Source: Pisaster brevispinus
Lineage: Eukaryota; Echinodermata; Asteroidea; Forcipulatida; Asteriidae
Length of the DNA stretch: 64,000 bases
Direction of reading: 5' to 3'
NCBI GenBank assembly: GCA_023634235.1
Contig: JAMKCF010000001.1
Span: 14,332,258-14,396,257, forward strand
Shown here one piece after another: positions 32,839-44,027 of the stretch (positions within the stretch are counted from its first letter, which is position 1; each line of letters starts with the position of its first letter). The position numbers were made by a program, and so were the translations under genes. The notes under the pieces are model-generated. The model was not told the origin of the DNA. It was given only the letters and a program-made list of their open reading frames with translations, and made no database searches.

Positions 32839-33182
32839 GTAGTGTGACCGGTTTAGATCGAAAGACAATGTGGAAACCAATTCTTCTAACTCTTGCCTCT
32901 GGGCTTTATTTACAATCTGTCGGAGAAATAGCAAAGACTTGAATGAGATGTCTTTCTCTCGACATCAAAGAGTAGAATCATCAAATTAAATAATTAACAG
33001 TATTGAAATAAATTAAACATTAAAAAATACAATATCTATGTCTACAAATTATTTTAAGCGTAAGGCATAACTAGCAGTTCATAAATGGCTACGGGGCGGG
33101 TTTCACTTGGCCCCGAAAATACACATTTTGGAAAATAACACATTCTTGAAAAAGGTCTAATGTCAAAAAGATTACCAACTAA

Positions 33183-33363
33183 AGCCCGGTTCATACTTCC
33201 TGCGAACGCGAATGCGAAGCGAATATTGACGTCACAAATTTGCAACGAATAATTCGCAGCAGTTGAAATGTGCTCAACTCCTGCGAAACATTCGCTGCGA
33301 AAACGGCCCTGTGACGTCAAAATTCGCTTCGCATTCGCATTCGCAGGAAGTATGAACCGGGCT
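33183..33363. mobile_element. Harbinger-type MITE, 181 bp
   Basis: Terminal inverted repeats of about 53 bp begin AGCCCGGTTCATACTTCCTG and differ at two positions. TAA is duplicated on both sides (33180-33182, 33364-33366). The other LTR of Gypsy-B has the empty site (ACCAACTAAGTCT at about 41650). Size, 3-bp TWA duplication and lack of coding fit a PIF/Harbinger non-autonomous element. Confidence 0.9.
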
Positions 33364-33503
33364 TAAGTCTATTAATGACGATTGAGGTTGGATGGCAACA
33401 TTTAAGGTATAAATAATATAAAAACAATCCGTCTCCTAGCAGGTTCCCACCAAAATCTTTATGGCGTCCGCCATCTTGGAAATGCATATCTAATTTGGTG
33501 AAT

Positions 33504-34557
33504 ACCAATCCGGTTTTGTTTAAAGAAACACGATGCGGGCCAACTAATCATCCTAGTAGATGGCTGAATATTAAATTAGATCAAGGGAAAGAGGATTGTG
33601 TGTCATTTTCTAAACTTTCCACCAAAATTGTGTACAAAGCCCTCAAAGCAAGAGAATTTGTCCGGCCAAAGGCCCAAGAAAAGTGGGCTCAGATTTTAAA
33701 CCTTTCAGACGATTTTAATTGGACCGGTGTTTGGGGAAAAATTCACCAAAACAATTCTTTTGGATGCTAAAGATAAAGATGTGATTTTTAGACTTTGTCA
33801 CAGGATACTTCCAACCAGGGACAAACTTGTTCGTATGGGAATTACTGATAAAGTAGAGTGTCCTCTCTGTAATTCTGCAACTGAAACTATTGAGCACTTG
33901 TTTTTATACTTCAAAACAGCGATTGAACCCTGGTTATATGTTGAACATTTAATTAGAAAACAAATTGGTTGTAGCTTCTTTTGTTTAACTGATTGTTCTA
34001 TAATTTGTAGCACCAATCTGTCGTTTGTGTCCATGATTATTGTCGCTATGATGATTAGGGTTATTTGGAGATGTAGATGCGATCTTGTTTTTAATGAAGA
34101 CAAAACGTACACCCAAGTTAATATTGTTCAATGTTTCAAACAAGCGCTGAAAAACTTCTTGGTCATGGAAAGTAACCGACTCAAAACAACTGGTTTTAAT
34201 AAAGTTAAAAAATTTCTGTGCTTTCTTCAAGATGGCAGACTTATCTTTAAGTTTTAATTATTTTGCCTTTACTTAATGGCTTTTTTTTTAGGGTTTTCAT
34301 TTAAACATTTTGATGTAAATTTGGTGACATTTCATTGTTTTGTTTTGTTTTTAATTTAATTAAGTCCCTTGTTTTTCCTTATTTCGTGAAAACGTCACGC
34401 TAAATTGTTTTTATTTGTTTCTGTGTATATACTTGTATATTTATTTAATGTTTGTTATTTCTATGTTATTGTGCTTCTTTATTAATGTGGATTAAGTGAT
34501 GTATGTTGTCGTTTGTTGAATAAACGGAGTAGAATAACTCCACTCGAAAGAAAAAAA
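33504..34557 (+). mobile_element. L1/Tx1-like LINE, 3' fragment with poly-A
   Basis: A heavily 5'-truncated insertion inside the Gypsy-B 3' LTR. It encodes the C-terminal region after the RT: DVIFRLCHRILPTRDKLVRM, then the zinc-knuckle-like CPLCNSATETIEHLF and a tail to 34257. A 3' UTR of about 300 bp and GAAAGAAAAAAAAAA follow. One frameshift lies at about 33745. The C-x2-C...H motif after FRLCHRILPT is the zf-RVT region of L1-group elements. Confidence 0.8.
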
Positions 34558-34629
34558 AAAGATGTGTGAATACATGAATATATTAAGTCTGAAGAAACAT
34601 TAAAAATACGTTTTTTCCTATCCGTCACA

Positions 34630-34645
34630 TCATTCCCCTTCCTAA
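34630..34645 (-). other. Gypsy-B polypurine tract
   Basis: On the minus strand TAGGAAGGGGAATGA directly precedes the 3' LTR start TGTGACGG. Confidence 0.75.
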
Positions 34646-35019
34646 AAAATGTCGTCCTCGACATACGTTTTTTTCTATTTCCAAAAGCAGCAAAGTAGTG
34701 CAAAATTATTTATTTATTTATTTATTATTATTAATACTATTATTTACATGATTTTAATAGTCTGGTAAACATGACAATCCAATATTTATACAAACATAAA
34801 GATTGACATAAATTTTGTTTTTATATACAACTTTGTTGACTAATTTAGGTTTTATAAAAACAAAAACCACGCTTAAGTCTGATGCGTTTGGGGCATTAAA
34901 CACCAACGATATAAATGAAACGTCCAATCTCAATGTTTGGTTAGTTCAAACTCGATCAGCCAAAAAAACAAAATAAAACACGGTAATTTGAGGATTAGTG
35001 GGGGGAAAGAGGAACATGA

Positions 35020-36479
35020 TTAAAATCTCAGACCAATCCGTTTTCTAGCTTTGGCTATCTTTGGGCTTTTCCACCTTTCCCACAACTTCCTTCCTTTCTC
35101 CAACTGTGCAGAGTAAGTGTCTGACGAAGAGGTTGGTTGTTCACTTATGTTGGTGAAGAGAGATTTATGATGGAGATTGCATGTTGCTTTGGTTTCGGTC
35201 TCTTCGGTGATTTTAACTGGTTTGGTGTTGTCTATTTCAGTTTCATCATCAGTTTCTTTGTCCATGGGAAGGAACATGCACGGTGTGAGGAGATTTCGAT
35301 GAATTGTGCGTTCTTTGCCGTCTGAGAGGGATCTTACTTTGTACACCGGTGTGTTGTCATGTTTGGTGACGATGGTGTATGGACTTGATTCCCATCTGTC
35401 TGCTAGTTTGTGAGTGCCCTCGAAATGTTTCACCTTGGCCTTTTTCGCTGACTCGTTTGCCATTTCGTAGGAGAACACCAGTCGTTCTTTCAGTTTCTCG
35501 ACGTAGTCGTTATAATCTGGTTGATCGTCGTTATGTTGTGCGTCTAACCCAAACATAAGATCAATTGGCAGATTCGGATGGCGTCCAAACATCAGGTAGA
35601 ATGGTGCATAGCCTGTTGTATCATGACGGGTTGCGTTAATTCTTCCAGTCTTTCTTCTGGTTGTCCTCCAGTGTTCCCAACATGTTCAAGAGAGTGTGGT
35701 TAAATCGTTCAGTTTGGCCGTTACCTTGAGGGTGGTATAGGGTTGTCCTGCTTCTCTTTATCCCGGAGACTTTGCAAAGTTCCTGTATGAGCTGACTCTC
35801 GAAGTTGCGTCCTTGGTCTGAATGTATACGTGTTGGGAAACAGTAATGTTGGATGAATTTTCTCCCAGATGACCTTAGCTACAGTTTCTGCCTTCTGGTC
35901 ATGTGTGGGAAAAGCTTGAGCATATTTTGTTAAGTGGTCAGTTATTATGAGAACATTTTCGAAACTACCTTTGCTGCGTTCTAGTTTAAGGTAATCTATG
36001 CAGACGAGCTCGAGAGGTTCAGTTGTAGAGATGGACACTAGTGGTGCTTTTACTTTTGATGGAGAGGTTTTTCTAAGGCAGCAACGCTTGCACCTGACAC
36101 ACCATTCTTTTACATCTTGTGCCATTCGGGGCCAGAAGAATCGGCTGCGAATCATGTCGAGTGTCCTGTCATATCCCACATGGCCGATATCATCATGCAG
36201 ACTCGACATTGCTGTTGTCCTGTAACATTTTGGTAGTACAAGCTGGTATGTGACTGTCCCGTCAGCTGCCTCACGACTTCTGTAGAGAATGTCATTTCTA
36301 AGCACCAGCTTTTTCCACTGTCTGATGTAGATGAGGCATTCGGGGGTCACCCCATTTCGCTGGGCAAAATCCGGTCTGCATTTCTGTTCTAGAAACCATA
36401 TCACCCTTGATATATCTTGGTCATCTCGCTGAGAGAGCAACTTATTTGGTCGATAATCTTGGAAGTTCATTTTCATCAC
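35020..36479 (-). pseudogene. Gypsy-B integrase
   Basis: The frame from 36479 has LHDDIGHVGYDRTLDMIRSR with the zinc-binding CVRCKRCCLRK, then the core LVCIDYLKLER (first Asp) and LIITDHLTKYAQAF. A frameshift near 35860 separates the second Asp region (SDQGRNFESQLIQELCK) and GNGQTERFNHTLLN with the catalytic Glu. A second break near 35600 leads to the C-terminal part (MFGRHPNLPIDLMFGL to 35020), which ends in a GPY-like region. Two indels only. Confidence 0.85.
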
Positions 36480-36553
36480 CAGCTTGTGGTTAAGGATGGA
36501 GAAGTTTGGCTTGGCGTCTGGTGGTAACGTGGCACTTCGCTTCTGTTTGTTTT

Positions 36554-38183
36554 TTAAAAATAGTGGCCAAGGGTTGAATAACCGCTGCAGATGGCCTGAA
36601 CAACATCGGGAGTGATCTCCAAGGGTTCTTTATTGATGGAGAGTGGTGTTGTCATGATAGGAGGTTGTGTACTGAAGGAGACAGTCGGTGGTTCTAATTC
36701 AGGATGTTGTTTTCTGGACAGTGCATCGGCTATTACGTTGTTCTTGCCCGGTTTGTATTTCACTGTGAAGGAGAATTGTGACGGGGCTGCCACCCACCGC
36801 TGACCTGTTGCATCTAGTTTTGATGTGGTGGTGACGTAGAGTAAGGGGTTGTTGTCAGTGAAGACTGTAAAAGTACTGCCAAGAAGATTTTATCTGTCAC
36901 TGCCCATTTTAGCGCAAGAAATTCCAGTTTATGGGCTGGGTAACGCGGTTCAGCTTGATTTAGCCCTCTACTGACGTAGGCTATTACCTTTTCCTCTCCG
37001 TCTTGGATTTGGCTGAGGACGGCCCCTAAACCCACGCCAGAGGCATCTGTCTGAAGGAGAAAGGACTTACTGTAGTCTGCGTAGCCTAAAATGGGAGACG
37101 AGACCATGAGTTCCTTGAGCAGATTGAATGATGATTGTGCTTCGTCAGTCCAGATATAAGGAGGTGTTTTGAGATGCGACATTTTGTTCTTCCTACGTTT
37201 GGGATTACCTGCAGTCAGTTTGTAGAGTGGTGCCACTATCTTTGCGTAGTCTTTCACATAGCGTCGATAGTAGCCGGTGAATCCCAAGAACCTTTGAAGC
37301 TCCTTGCGATTCATTGGGGTAGGCCAGTCTCGAACCTGTGAGATCTTATTTGGGTCGGTGGCAATACCTTTGGATGAAACAATGTGGCCTAGGTATTTGA
37401 CTTCCCTCTGAAGTAGGTTGCACTTCTGGGGTTTGAGTTTCAACCCATGTTGACGGAGACATGAAAATACTTTATCTAAGCGTTCGATGTGTTGGTCAAA
37501 CGTAGAAGAAAATACTATTATGTCATCAAGGTACAGTATGCAGGTGGAGTAGTTTAGCTCACTGAGACACATCGTCATGAGGCGCTGGAAAGTGGCAGGA
37601 GCGTTCTGTAGGCCGAAAGGCATACGGTTACATTCGTATAACCCCATAGGAGTGGTGAATGCGGTTTTCGCCTTGTCATTCTCTTCCATTTCTACTTGCC
37701 AGTAACCTGAAGTTAAATCTAGGGTCGTGAATAGTGAAGCGTTGCCAAGAGCGTCTAGGGCTTCCTCTATGCGTGGTAATGGGTATGCGTCCCTTGTAGT
37801 TTTGATGTTTAGCTGGCGGTAGTCGATGCATATGAACCGTCTTTCTTATGAGCAATGACCAAGGGTGAAGCATAGGGACTACAGCTCTTCCGTATGACGT
37901 CAGCATCTTCCATACCCTTCAGATGTTCCCCGACTGCTTGATACTGGTTAGGTGGAATGCGTCGGTACGGAAGTCTAATTGGCTTATCATCAACGAGGGG
38001 AATGCAGTGTTTGACCGTTGTTGTGTGGCCAAAATCCAGTGTGTTTTTTGAGAAGATGTCCTTATGTTTCTGAAGGAAATCTGTTAGTTTGCTTAGTTGT
38101 ATTTCGTCTTCTACTGTAGAGTTGGAAAGGTTGAGTTCTGGAATAACCTCATCAAGGTTTTCAGCTGCTGTGATTGAATTCAC
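36554..38183 (-). pseudogene. Gypsy-B reverse transcriptase and RNase H
   Basis: RT starts in the 38183 frame (IPLVDDKPIRLPYRRIP, then VIRKSCSPYASPLVIAHKKD), shifts near 37830 and 37690, then continues in one 291-codon frame: FGLQNAPATFQRLM, ILYLDDIIVFS (active site), KYLGHIVSSKGI, FLGFTGYYRRYVKDYA. RNase H begins LLQTDASGVGLGAVLSQ and PAHKLEFLALKWAV, breaks near 36880, and ends with VKYKPGKNNVIADALSRKQH at about 36740. Order and motifs are textbook Ty3/gypsy. Confidence 0.9.
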
Positions 38184-38269
38184 TTTGCTAATCTGTGTTT
38201 TGCGAGTAAGATCCTGAGTGTTGTGTGTGTCTTCATTGGGGGTTGGATGGAGAGCTTGTTGTGAATCTT

Positions 38270-39157
38270 CTACCTGCAGGACATATGGAACTTGTGCCAG
38301 CTTGCTGTTTTTGTGATCTTGATAGGTTTTGTTGTTATATTGCAGACCCTTACTGGAACTCGACGGTCGGGGCCTATATCTGCCACAATGCTACCAATTC
38401 TCAAGCAAGAGACGTGACTGTTTTCAATTCCTTCAACGATAGCAGTGTATGGATCGCCAGATGGGTTGGGTTGGGATTGGCACATTATGTCGACCTCTTC
38501 ACCGGCAGGGATACATCGACAGTGGCTACCGGTATACTTGGCATATCCCATCTTGCCACTGTGATTAAAGTTGTTTGAGGTAGTTGTGTTGATGTAAGCT
38601 GTATGCCAGGCTGTACTTTCTTTTTCAACCAGTTCCATGAAATGTTTGCCTCGTGTTTGTTGCTGGTGTTTCTTTGATGCCCTGATTACGTTTGTGCCTA
38701 TGAGAACAGGTACTTGAGTTCTGTAAGGATCTGTGGGGACGACGAAGGATGGTACGTCCCTGTACACGAAACCCATGACTTCTATAGTGATAGGAATTAC
38801 GCCCAGATAGGGTACTGCAGATCCGCTGGCGCCTTCTATGTGGACATCTGCTGATGTAAGTTGTAGGTTTCTGAGTGATGGATGTGATCGCCATAAGTCT
38901 GTGGTGATGGAAGTTATCTGAGACCCAGAGTCAATGAGGGCTCTGCATTGTTCTCCCTGAATGTCAATGACGTCTTCGTTTTGTGGTCCAATCAGCTTTT
39001 GATGTTGCGGCTGAAGGTGTGACTGCGGGGTTTTGGCATAAGCAGAAGGGCGTGTTATTGGTTGCTGGCCTCTGACGGTTTGCCCTTTGACCGTTGGCCT
39101 TGGTAAATAAAAGGAGTTGATTGACATCCTCTGGCAATATGTCCTTCTTGGCCACAA
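38270..39157 (-). pseudogene. Gypsy-B protease region
   Basis: One 295-codon frame. The retropepsin motif ALIDSGSQITSI lies near 38930, and the downstream hydrophobic VPVLIGTNVIRA fits the second conserved element. It overlaps the end of the gag frame in another phase at 39055-39157, consistent with a programmed or mutational shift. The frame is intact. Confidence 0.8.
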
Positions 39158-40453
39158 TTATAACAGACGTAGACTCTTTGGGGCTGAGCTGAAGATACAG
39201 GCCAAATAGGTTGATGATGTCTTGAAAAGCTGTCTACTTGTTTGGTCAGATGTTGCATTTGGAGTATGATGTCCTGGATGACTTCAGGTTTGTACTCTGA
39301 TTTTGGTGGCCGTTCAAATTGCTGCTCACGGGGTTGTTCAGGTACCCTCTGTTCTGATGGAGAAGACGGTCTACTGGGTTGAGTAGGAGGTTTGGTGGAT
39401 TGAGACTGTATTGGGGCTTTGGTTGGTTTGTAGTTTAGTGCAGCATCTAATCTGTTTTCTCTTTCGATGAGACGGAGTTCTGCCTGAAGCTCACGAAATG
39501 GCATGTCACGTGGTCTCATGGGGGCTAGTCTCTGCGTGATCTTTTCATCTTTGACTCCTCGCATGAACTGTTGTGTCAACATACAGTTTCTGTTAGACTG
39601 TGGAATTGGTCTGTTCAAGCGTTCTTCTGTCGTTCGAAGGGTAGCCTCCAACTCAACTGTATAAATGCTTGCGGACTCATTATTGTGTCTGATTCTCATA
39701 AAATTCTGCCAATGGGTCTCCTTCTGACATCATATCACCAAACTGCGCCTTCAACTCTGCAAATGCGTCTTTTGGAGTCTGGAGTTCCTTTGGTAGATTG
39801 AGAATAAGCTTCCTGGCTGAGCCTCCCAGATATCTAACGATTGTTGAAAATTGAAGATCAGGTAGCGTGCGTCTCGTACCCAGTCATCGATGGAGACTGT
39901 CTTTTCTTGGCCTGTGAAAGTGGGAATGTTTTTAACTTGGTGAGACGGCATCAGTTGGAGGTGTGTAGTTGCTAGTTGGCTTCTTTGATGATTAGATGGA
40001 GATTGGCTAACTCTATGGGATGTTTTTGGCAGACCCATGAAGGAGGTAGGGCTTCGTCTTGGTGTTGCTGTCCTTGTGCTGAGAGGGTTTCTCATTTCTG
40101 ACGGAGATTTATTTTTTGTGGGAGGGGTAGTTTGATCGTCCATGCTGTGCACTCGGTTGTTCCTTGTATGAAGAAGAGCTTCGTCGTGGTATTGACCCAG
40201 TAGTGGCAGGATTATAGATGCTCCTTGCATGTTCTTGTTCTTGTTGTGGTTGCTGCTGTTGTTGCGGTTGCTGCTGCATTGCAAGGGTAAAGTTTTGGCT
40301 CACTCGTCTCCGAAGTTGAACCAACTCTTCTAAGAACTCTTCCGGTAATGAGGTTGGATGACGGCGTGGTCTTCTTGGTAAAGGAGATGGTAAGGGGCGT
40401 TGTGGAGTTAGAGGAGGAGGATGATCACCTCGAAATGTTGTGGGTGATGGCAA
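39055..40453 (-). pseudogene. Gypsy-B gag
   Basis: It starts at 40453 (PSPTTFRGDHPPPLTPQRPL) with a Gln-rich tract. Two frame changes (near 40150 and 39740) lead through VSIDDWVRDARYLI and IRHNNESASIYTVELEATLR to a nucleocapsid end with one CCHC knuckle, CYNCGQEGHIARGC, at about 39160. The central capsid-like part is recognisable by FMRGVKDEKITQRLA. Confidence 0.8.
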
Positions 40454-41295
40454 ATAATGAACAATAATAACAGGCTAAACGGGGAAATAACATGTCACCA
40501 GCTAGGATTAGACAGCTATGAAATTCAAACCACACACGTTGAAAACAAATATCCAGCTCAATTTATCACCTTACGATGTACAGGTAAGTGCACTTTTTGC
40601 GAGTATAGGGCCGACAGGATTCGTTTTGAAAACGAACTATTACGTACCTCCAAAATTCTTTCAGATGTCAGAATCGATAGTAATTGCACCTAGTTTAATG
40701 TACTTGGAGAGACTTCTATACCGAGTTTGGAATCCGGAATTTGTTTTGTGTTTTTATTGTATAGAGTTCACTGCTTACTATAAGTTGCGGTCTTGATGAC
40801 TTCCAATTTTGGTTTGGCTGGTGTAGCTACTGTCTTTGGTGTCCTTTATATATTCAGGTGCGGCAGGAGTCTACTATTGTTCGACGATCAAGTTCTTGTG
40901 AAGGAACTATTCTATAGTTACGTCTGTAACCAAGGTTATTGTTGTTAAAAGTTGTTGTACTATTGGGTAGCGTCAACTTGAGTTCGTTGGCGATCCATGG
41001 TCATGTTGACTCATCAGACGGCAAAGGATCTGGGCCGTGGCCCTCCGATTGGTGTCTCCCTGGTAAAACTGTGTCTGGTTTCGGCAGTGTCTATCTGATC
41101 CTGTAGAGCCTGGATTTTATGGTTGGGTCGGAATTCTTCTCCGTTGATTTTGGGATGCCGTTGGTGTTCAAGGCTGGCTGCTTAGGCTGGAATAGTTCTG
41201 TTGCGGCGGTGTTTGAATTACGATGGTATTTTGAAGTCTCAAATAGGTAAGTGATTTTCCCTTGCAGTGTTGATTAGGTTGTTAATTTCCACAAA

Positions 41296-41311
41296 ACCGG
41301 ATCTTCCACCA
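41296..41311 (-). other. Gypsy-B primer-binding site
   Basis: Three bases (AAA) after the 5' LTR end, the minus strand reads TGGTGGAAGATCCGG. It starts TGG as a tRNA CCA complement should. I cannot name the tRNA. Confidence 0.6.
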
Positions 41312-41314
41312 TTT

Positions 41315-42285
41315 TGTGACCGGTTTAGATCGAAAGACAATGTGGAAACCAATTCTTCTAACTCTTGCCTCTGGGCTTTATTTACAATCTGTCGGAGAAA
41401 TAGCAAAGACTTGAATGAGATGTCTTTCTCCCAACATCAAAGAGTAGAATCATCAAATTAAATAATTAACAGTATTGAAATAAATTAAACATTAAAAAAT
41501 ACAATATCTATGTCTACAAAATATTTTAAGCGTAAGGCATAACTAGCAATTTATAAATGGCTACGGGGCGAGTTTCTCTCGGCCCCGAAAATACACATTT
41601 TGGAAAATAACACATTCTTGAAAAAGGTTAATAATGTCAACAAGATTACCAACTAAGTCTATTAATGACGATTGAGGTTGGATGGCAACATTAAAGGTAT
41701 AAATAATATAAAAACAATCCGTCTCCTGGCAGGTTCCCGTCAAAACCTGTATGGCGTCCGCCATCTTGGAAATGCATATCTAATTAATGAGAAACCTTGC
41801 AAAATTGTACAAAATATATTACAAGAAATAATACAAAAGAGCTTGACTTTCTCTTTTAAATCATCCAAACTAATGGGTAATAAATGAAGAGAAGATTGAT
41901 TAAACTGAGTCCTACATAAGGGCGCACTTGCGATTGACAAATCTCAATTTGGAATCGTGGCAAAACAACATTAAAAACTGGCTATAAATCTAATCGAAGG
42001 TATAAAACAAGTACAAATGCAATGGATTGTTTGAGTAAATGTTATTTATGACAAAATATAAAGAAATCCTAAATAAATTGGAAAATGATCATACCTGTCG
42101 GAGAAATAGCAAAGACTTGAATGAGATGTCTTTCTCCCGACATCAAAGAGTAGAATGATCCAATTTGGTGAATTTGAAAATCGTGCTGCCGCTAGGGTAG
42201 CTTGATCCGGGGTTAAGATGTGTGAATACATAAATATATTAAGTCTGAAGAAACATTAAAAATACGTTTTTTCCTATCCGTCACA
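41315..42285 (-). repeat. Gypsy-B 5' LTR, 971 bp
   Basis: It has the same ends as the 3' LTR but carries about 380 bp of extra sequence (41786-42163). That extra part includes a second copy (42095-42155) of the 61-bp stretch at 41391-41451 beginning TGTCGGAGAAATAGC. It also keeps about 43 bp (TTGAAAATCGTGC... to GGGGTTAA) that is missing from the 3' LTR at the LINE insertion. Confidence 0.85.
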
Positions 42286-42289
42286 GTAG

Positions 42290-42587
42290 TACATGTAGAT
42301 ACACGAATTCTCGCTTTCGTGGGGATCGATCCAGGCTTCAAAAGAAACTTTGTTGTCAAACTTAGTGATTTTTTCAAAGCACTTGAAGGTTCACTACAGT
42401 CCTCTGAAAAATGTGCTGAACAAATCAAAGGCCTACTTCTTGCGGAGAAGGTGAAATCCTTTCGTGTATTATTCACGAACTTCACCCATTCCATTGATAT
42501 CGCAGGATCCCGCGGAAATTGAACAAAATGAATCTCTGGATTCTTAGAACTATTTCTAGTGCATCCACCAACACATGAAGTCGGCAT
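42290..42587 (-). CDS. THAP-domain gene, exon 1 5' part
   Basis: ATG 42587 starts MPTSCVGGCTRNSSKNPEIH. The C2CH zinc signature is present: Cys5 and Cys9, then Cys56 and His59 in LICSAHF, with the Trp (EWVKF) and the closing Pro region (KPGSIPTK) at expected spacing. THAP domains are about 90-residue DNA-binding fingers. After RIRVSTC the frame runs into the Gypsy-B LTR at 42285. The true continuation is at 32838. The gene as assembled is interrupted. Confidence 0.85.
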
Positions 42588-42599
42588 TATTGTAGCTGA

Positions 42600-43528
42600 T
42601 ACACTAGAAAAAAAAGCTTCGTAAAAACTTCATGCCTCTGCAGGAAAACGCATACATAATACACATGCAATAACATTGCGTCTTTTGTTTACTCTCGGTT
42701 GCTCATGGGTAGTACGTCATCACTTTTCGCTGGTTTACAAGTCCGCTGGTACTATATCGTGGATTTCATTGTGGTTTTCAATGGATCTTTGCCGGGAACC
42801 AGTACAGGGCGGGAATTTTCAAAATCGAAGAATCGAGGTCTAATTTTTTCGGTCAAATTGCAACAAAATTATTTAGAGAAAAACATGACCACAACAATAA
42901 ATTGTTACCTGAACACAACATAAACAAGTTTTGATAGTAAATTTAATGTGTGAGTTTTCGTTGTAGTCTATCTTTAACAGATGCAAAATACCACAGACAA
43001 TAATCCCAAACTAAAACAAAAGAAAACAAGTAGATCAAAAAGAAAGGAGATTGCGTTAAAAAACTACCAGTTATTTTCAAGATATAAAAATTAATTTTAA
43101 AATTAAGTGCAATTATCTTAAAAACTCATTTAACGAAGCTGCTGATAAAAAGCTACTGATTAATAATGTACAATGGGATATGAGAATTTTCAGACCTATC
43201 TGTGCGGGTTCTGATTACGTATACACATATGTTACATATAATTATAACAGCTTAAAATACACACACAAAAATTAACGGATACAGAATACCACAACAAAGA
43301 TCCCGAGCTAAAACATAAGGAAACAGGCAGATCTACAAAGTAGATTGCATTAAAAATCGGATGTTTTTCAGGAAAAAGAAAACATCTCAAATTAACTGCA
43401 ATTATCTTTAAAAATTCATTCGACAAAGCTACTGGTTAAAAAGCTACTAATTAAAAAGGCACCATGGGATAAGAGAATTTTTAAACCTATATGTGCGGGT
43501 CCTGGGGACGGGCAGTTTATTGGTAGAT
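42600..43528. repeat. Imperfect direct repeat, probable LINE 3' UTR
   Basis: 42977-43211 and 43274-43505 align end to end with moderate divergence (AATACCACA...CTAAAACA...GTGCGGGT). They lie next to the LINE scrap at 43530-43814 on its 3' side, so they may be duplicated 3' UTR. 42600-42970 holds nothing recognised. Confidence 0.55.
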
Positions 43529-43529
43529 C

Positions 43530-43814
43530 TTAGATTATATGACACTTCACGGGGATGGGGGAGGAGGCTGTGTAATTTATGAGACGGATCCTGGAGTTTC
43601 TGAAAATAAGCCATGCACACAATTCATTACGTCTTTCATGCAGTGATTGGATTCCGAGAGAAACTAATGTAGGGTTATAACTCTGCCCTGGGTATATACA
43701 CCTTATGGCTCTCTTCTGTATCATTTCTATCTTGCTGGACAAGTAGTTAGGCAAGCTGCTGTGCCATACTGTGCCATACATCTGCAACATTAAGTAACCA
43801 ATCCTTTCACACAA
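43530..43814 (-). pseudogene. LINE reverse transcriptase C-terminal scrap
   Basis: The frame from 43814 reads GTVWHSSLPNYLSSKIEMIQ, KRAIRCIYPG and LGIQSLHERRNELCAWL, the usual thumb-to-C-terminal motifs of CR1/Rex-type LINEs. The rest of the element is absent, which suggests 5' truncation. Confidence 0.75.
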
Positions 43815-44027
43815 TCAGCATCACAGGTCAAACATAATTGACATGATGAGGGAACCAGATACATGCAAACAGGTATGCCTCAACAAGCTCTAATCAAGAC
43901 AAGACATTGTGGACTACAGCAACCTCACAGAGCCAAGGGTATGGGAGGGTACATCTTCATGACGAGCTTTTTCCGTTATTGTTTGAAGATTTAAAAATAC
44001 AAACAGAAATACAATAAATATACTTAC

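Larger units (their letters stand above)
32843..34629 (-). repeat. Gypsy-B 3' LTR with two insertions
   Basis: It matches the 5' LTR in three blocks: 32843-33182, 33367-33503 and about 34558-34629. The gaps are the MITE and the LINE fragment. Without them about 550 bp remain. Confidence 0.88.
32843..42285 (-). mobile_element. Gypsy-B: Ty3/gypsy retrotransposon, 9.44 kb with nested inserts
   Basis: Minus-strand order: 5' LTR (42285-41315), PBS, gag, protease, RT/RNase H, integrase, polypurine tract, 3' LTR (34629-32843). LTR ends are TGTGACGG...CGGTCACA. GTAG repeats directly at 32839-32842 and 42286-42289. The 3' LTR contains a MITE (33183-33363) and a LINE fragment (about 33504-34557). Coding frames have only a handful of breaks, so this element is younger than Gypsy-A. 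Confidence 0.92.
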
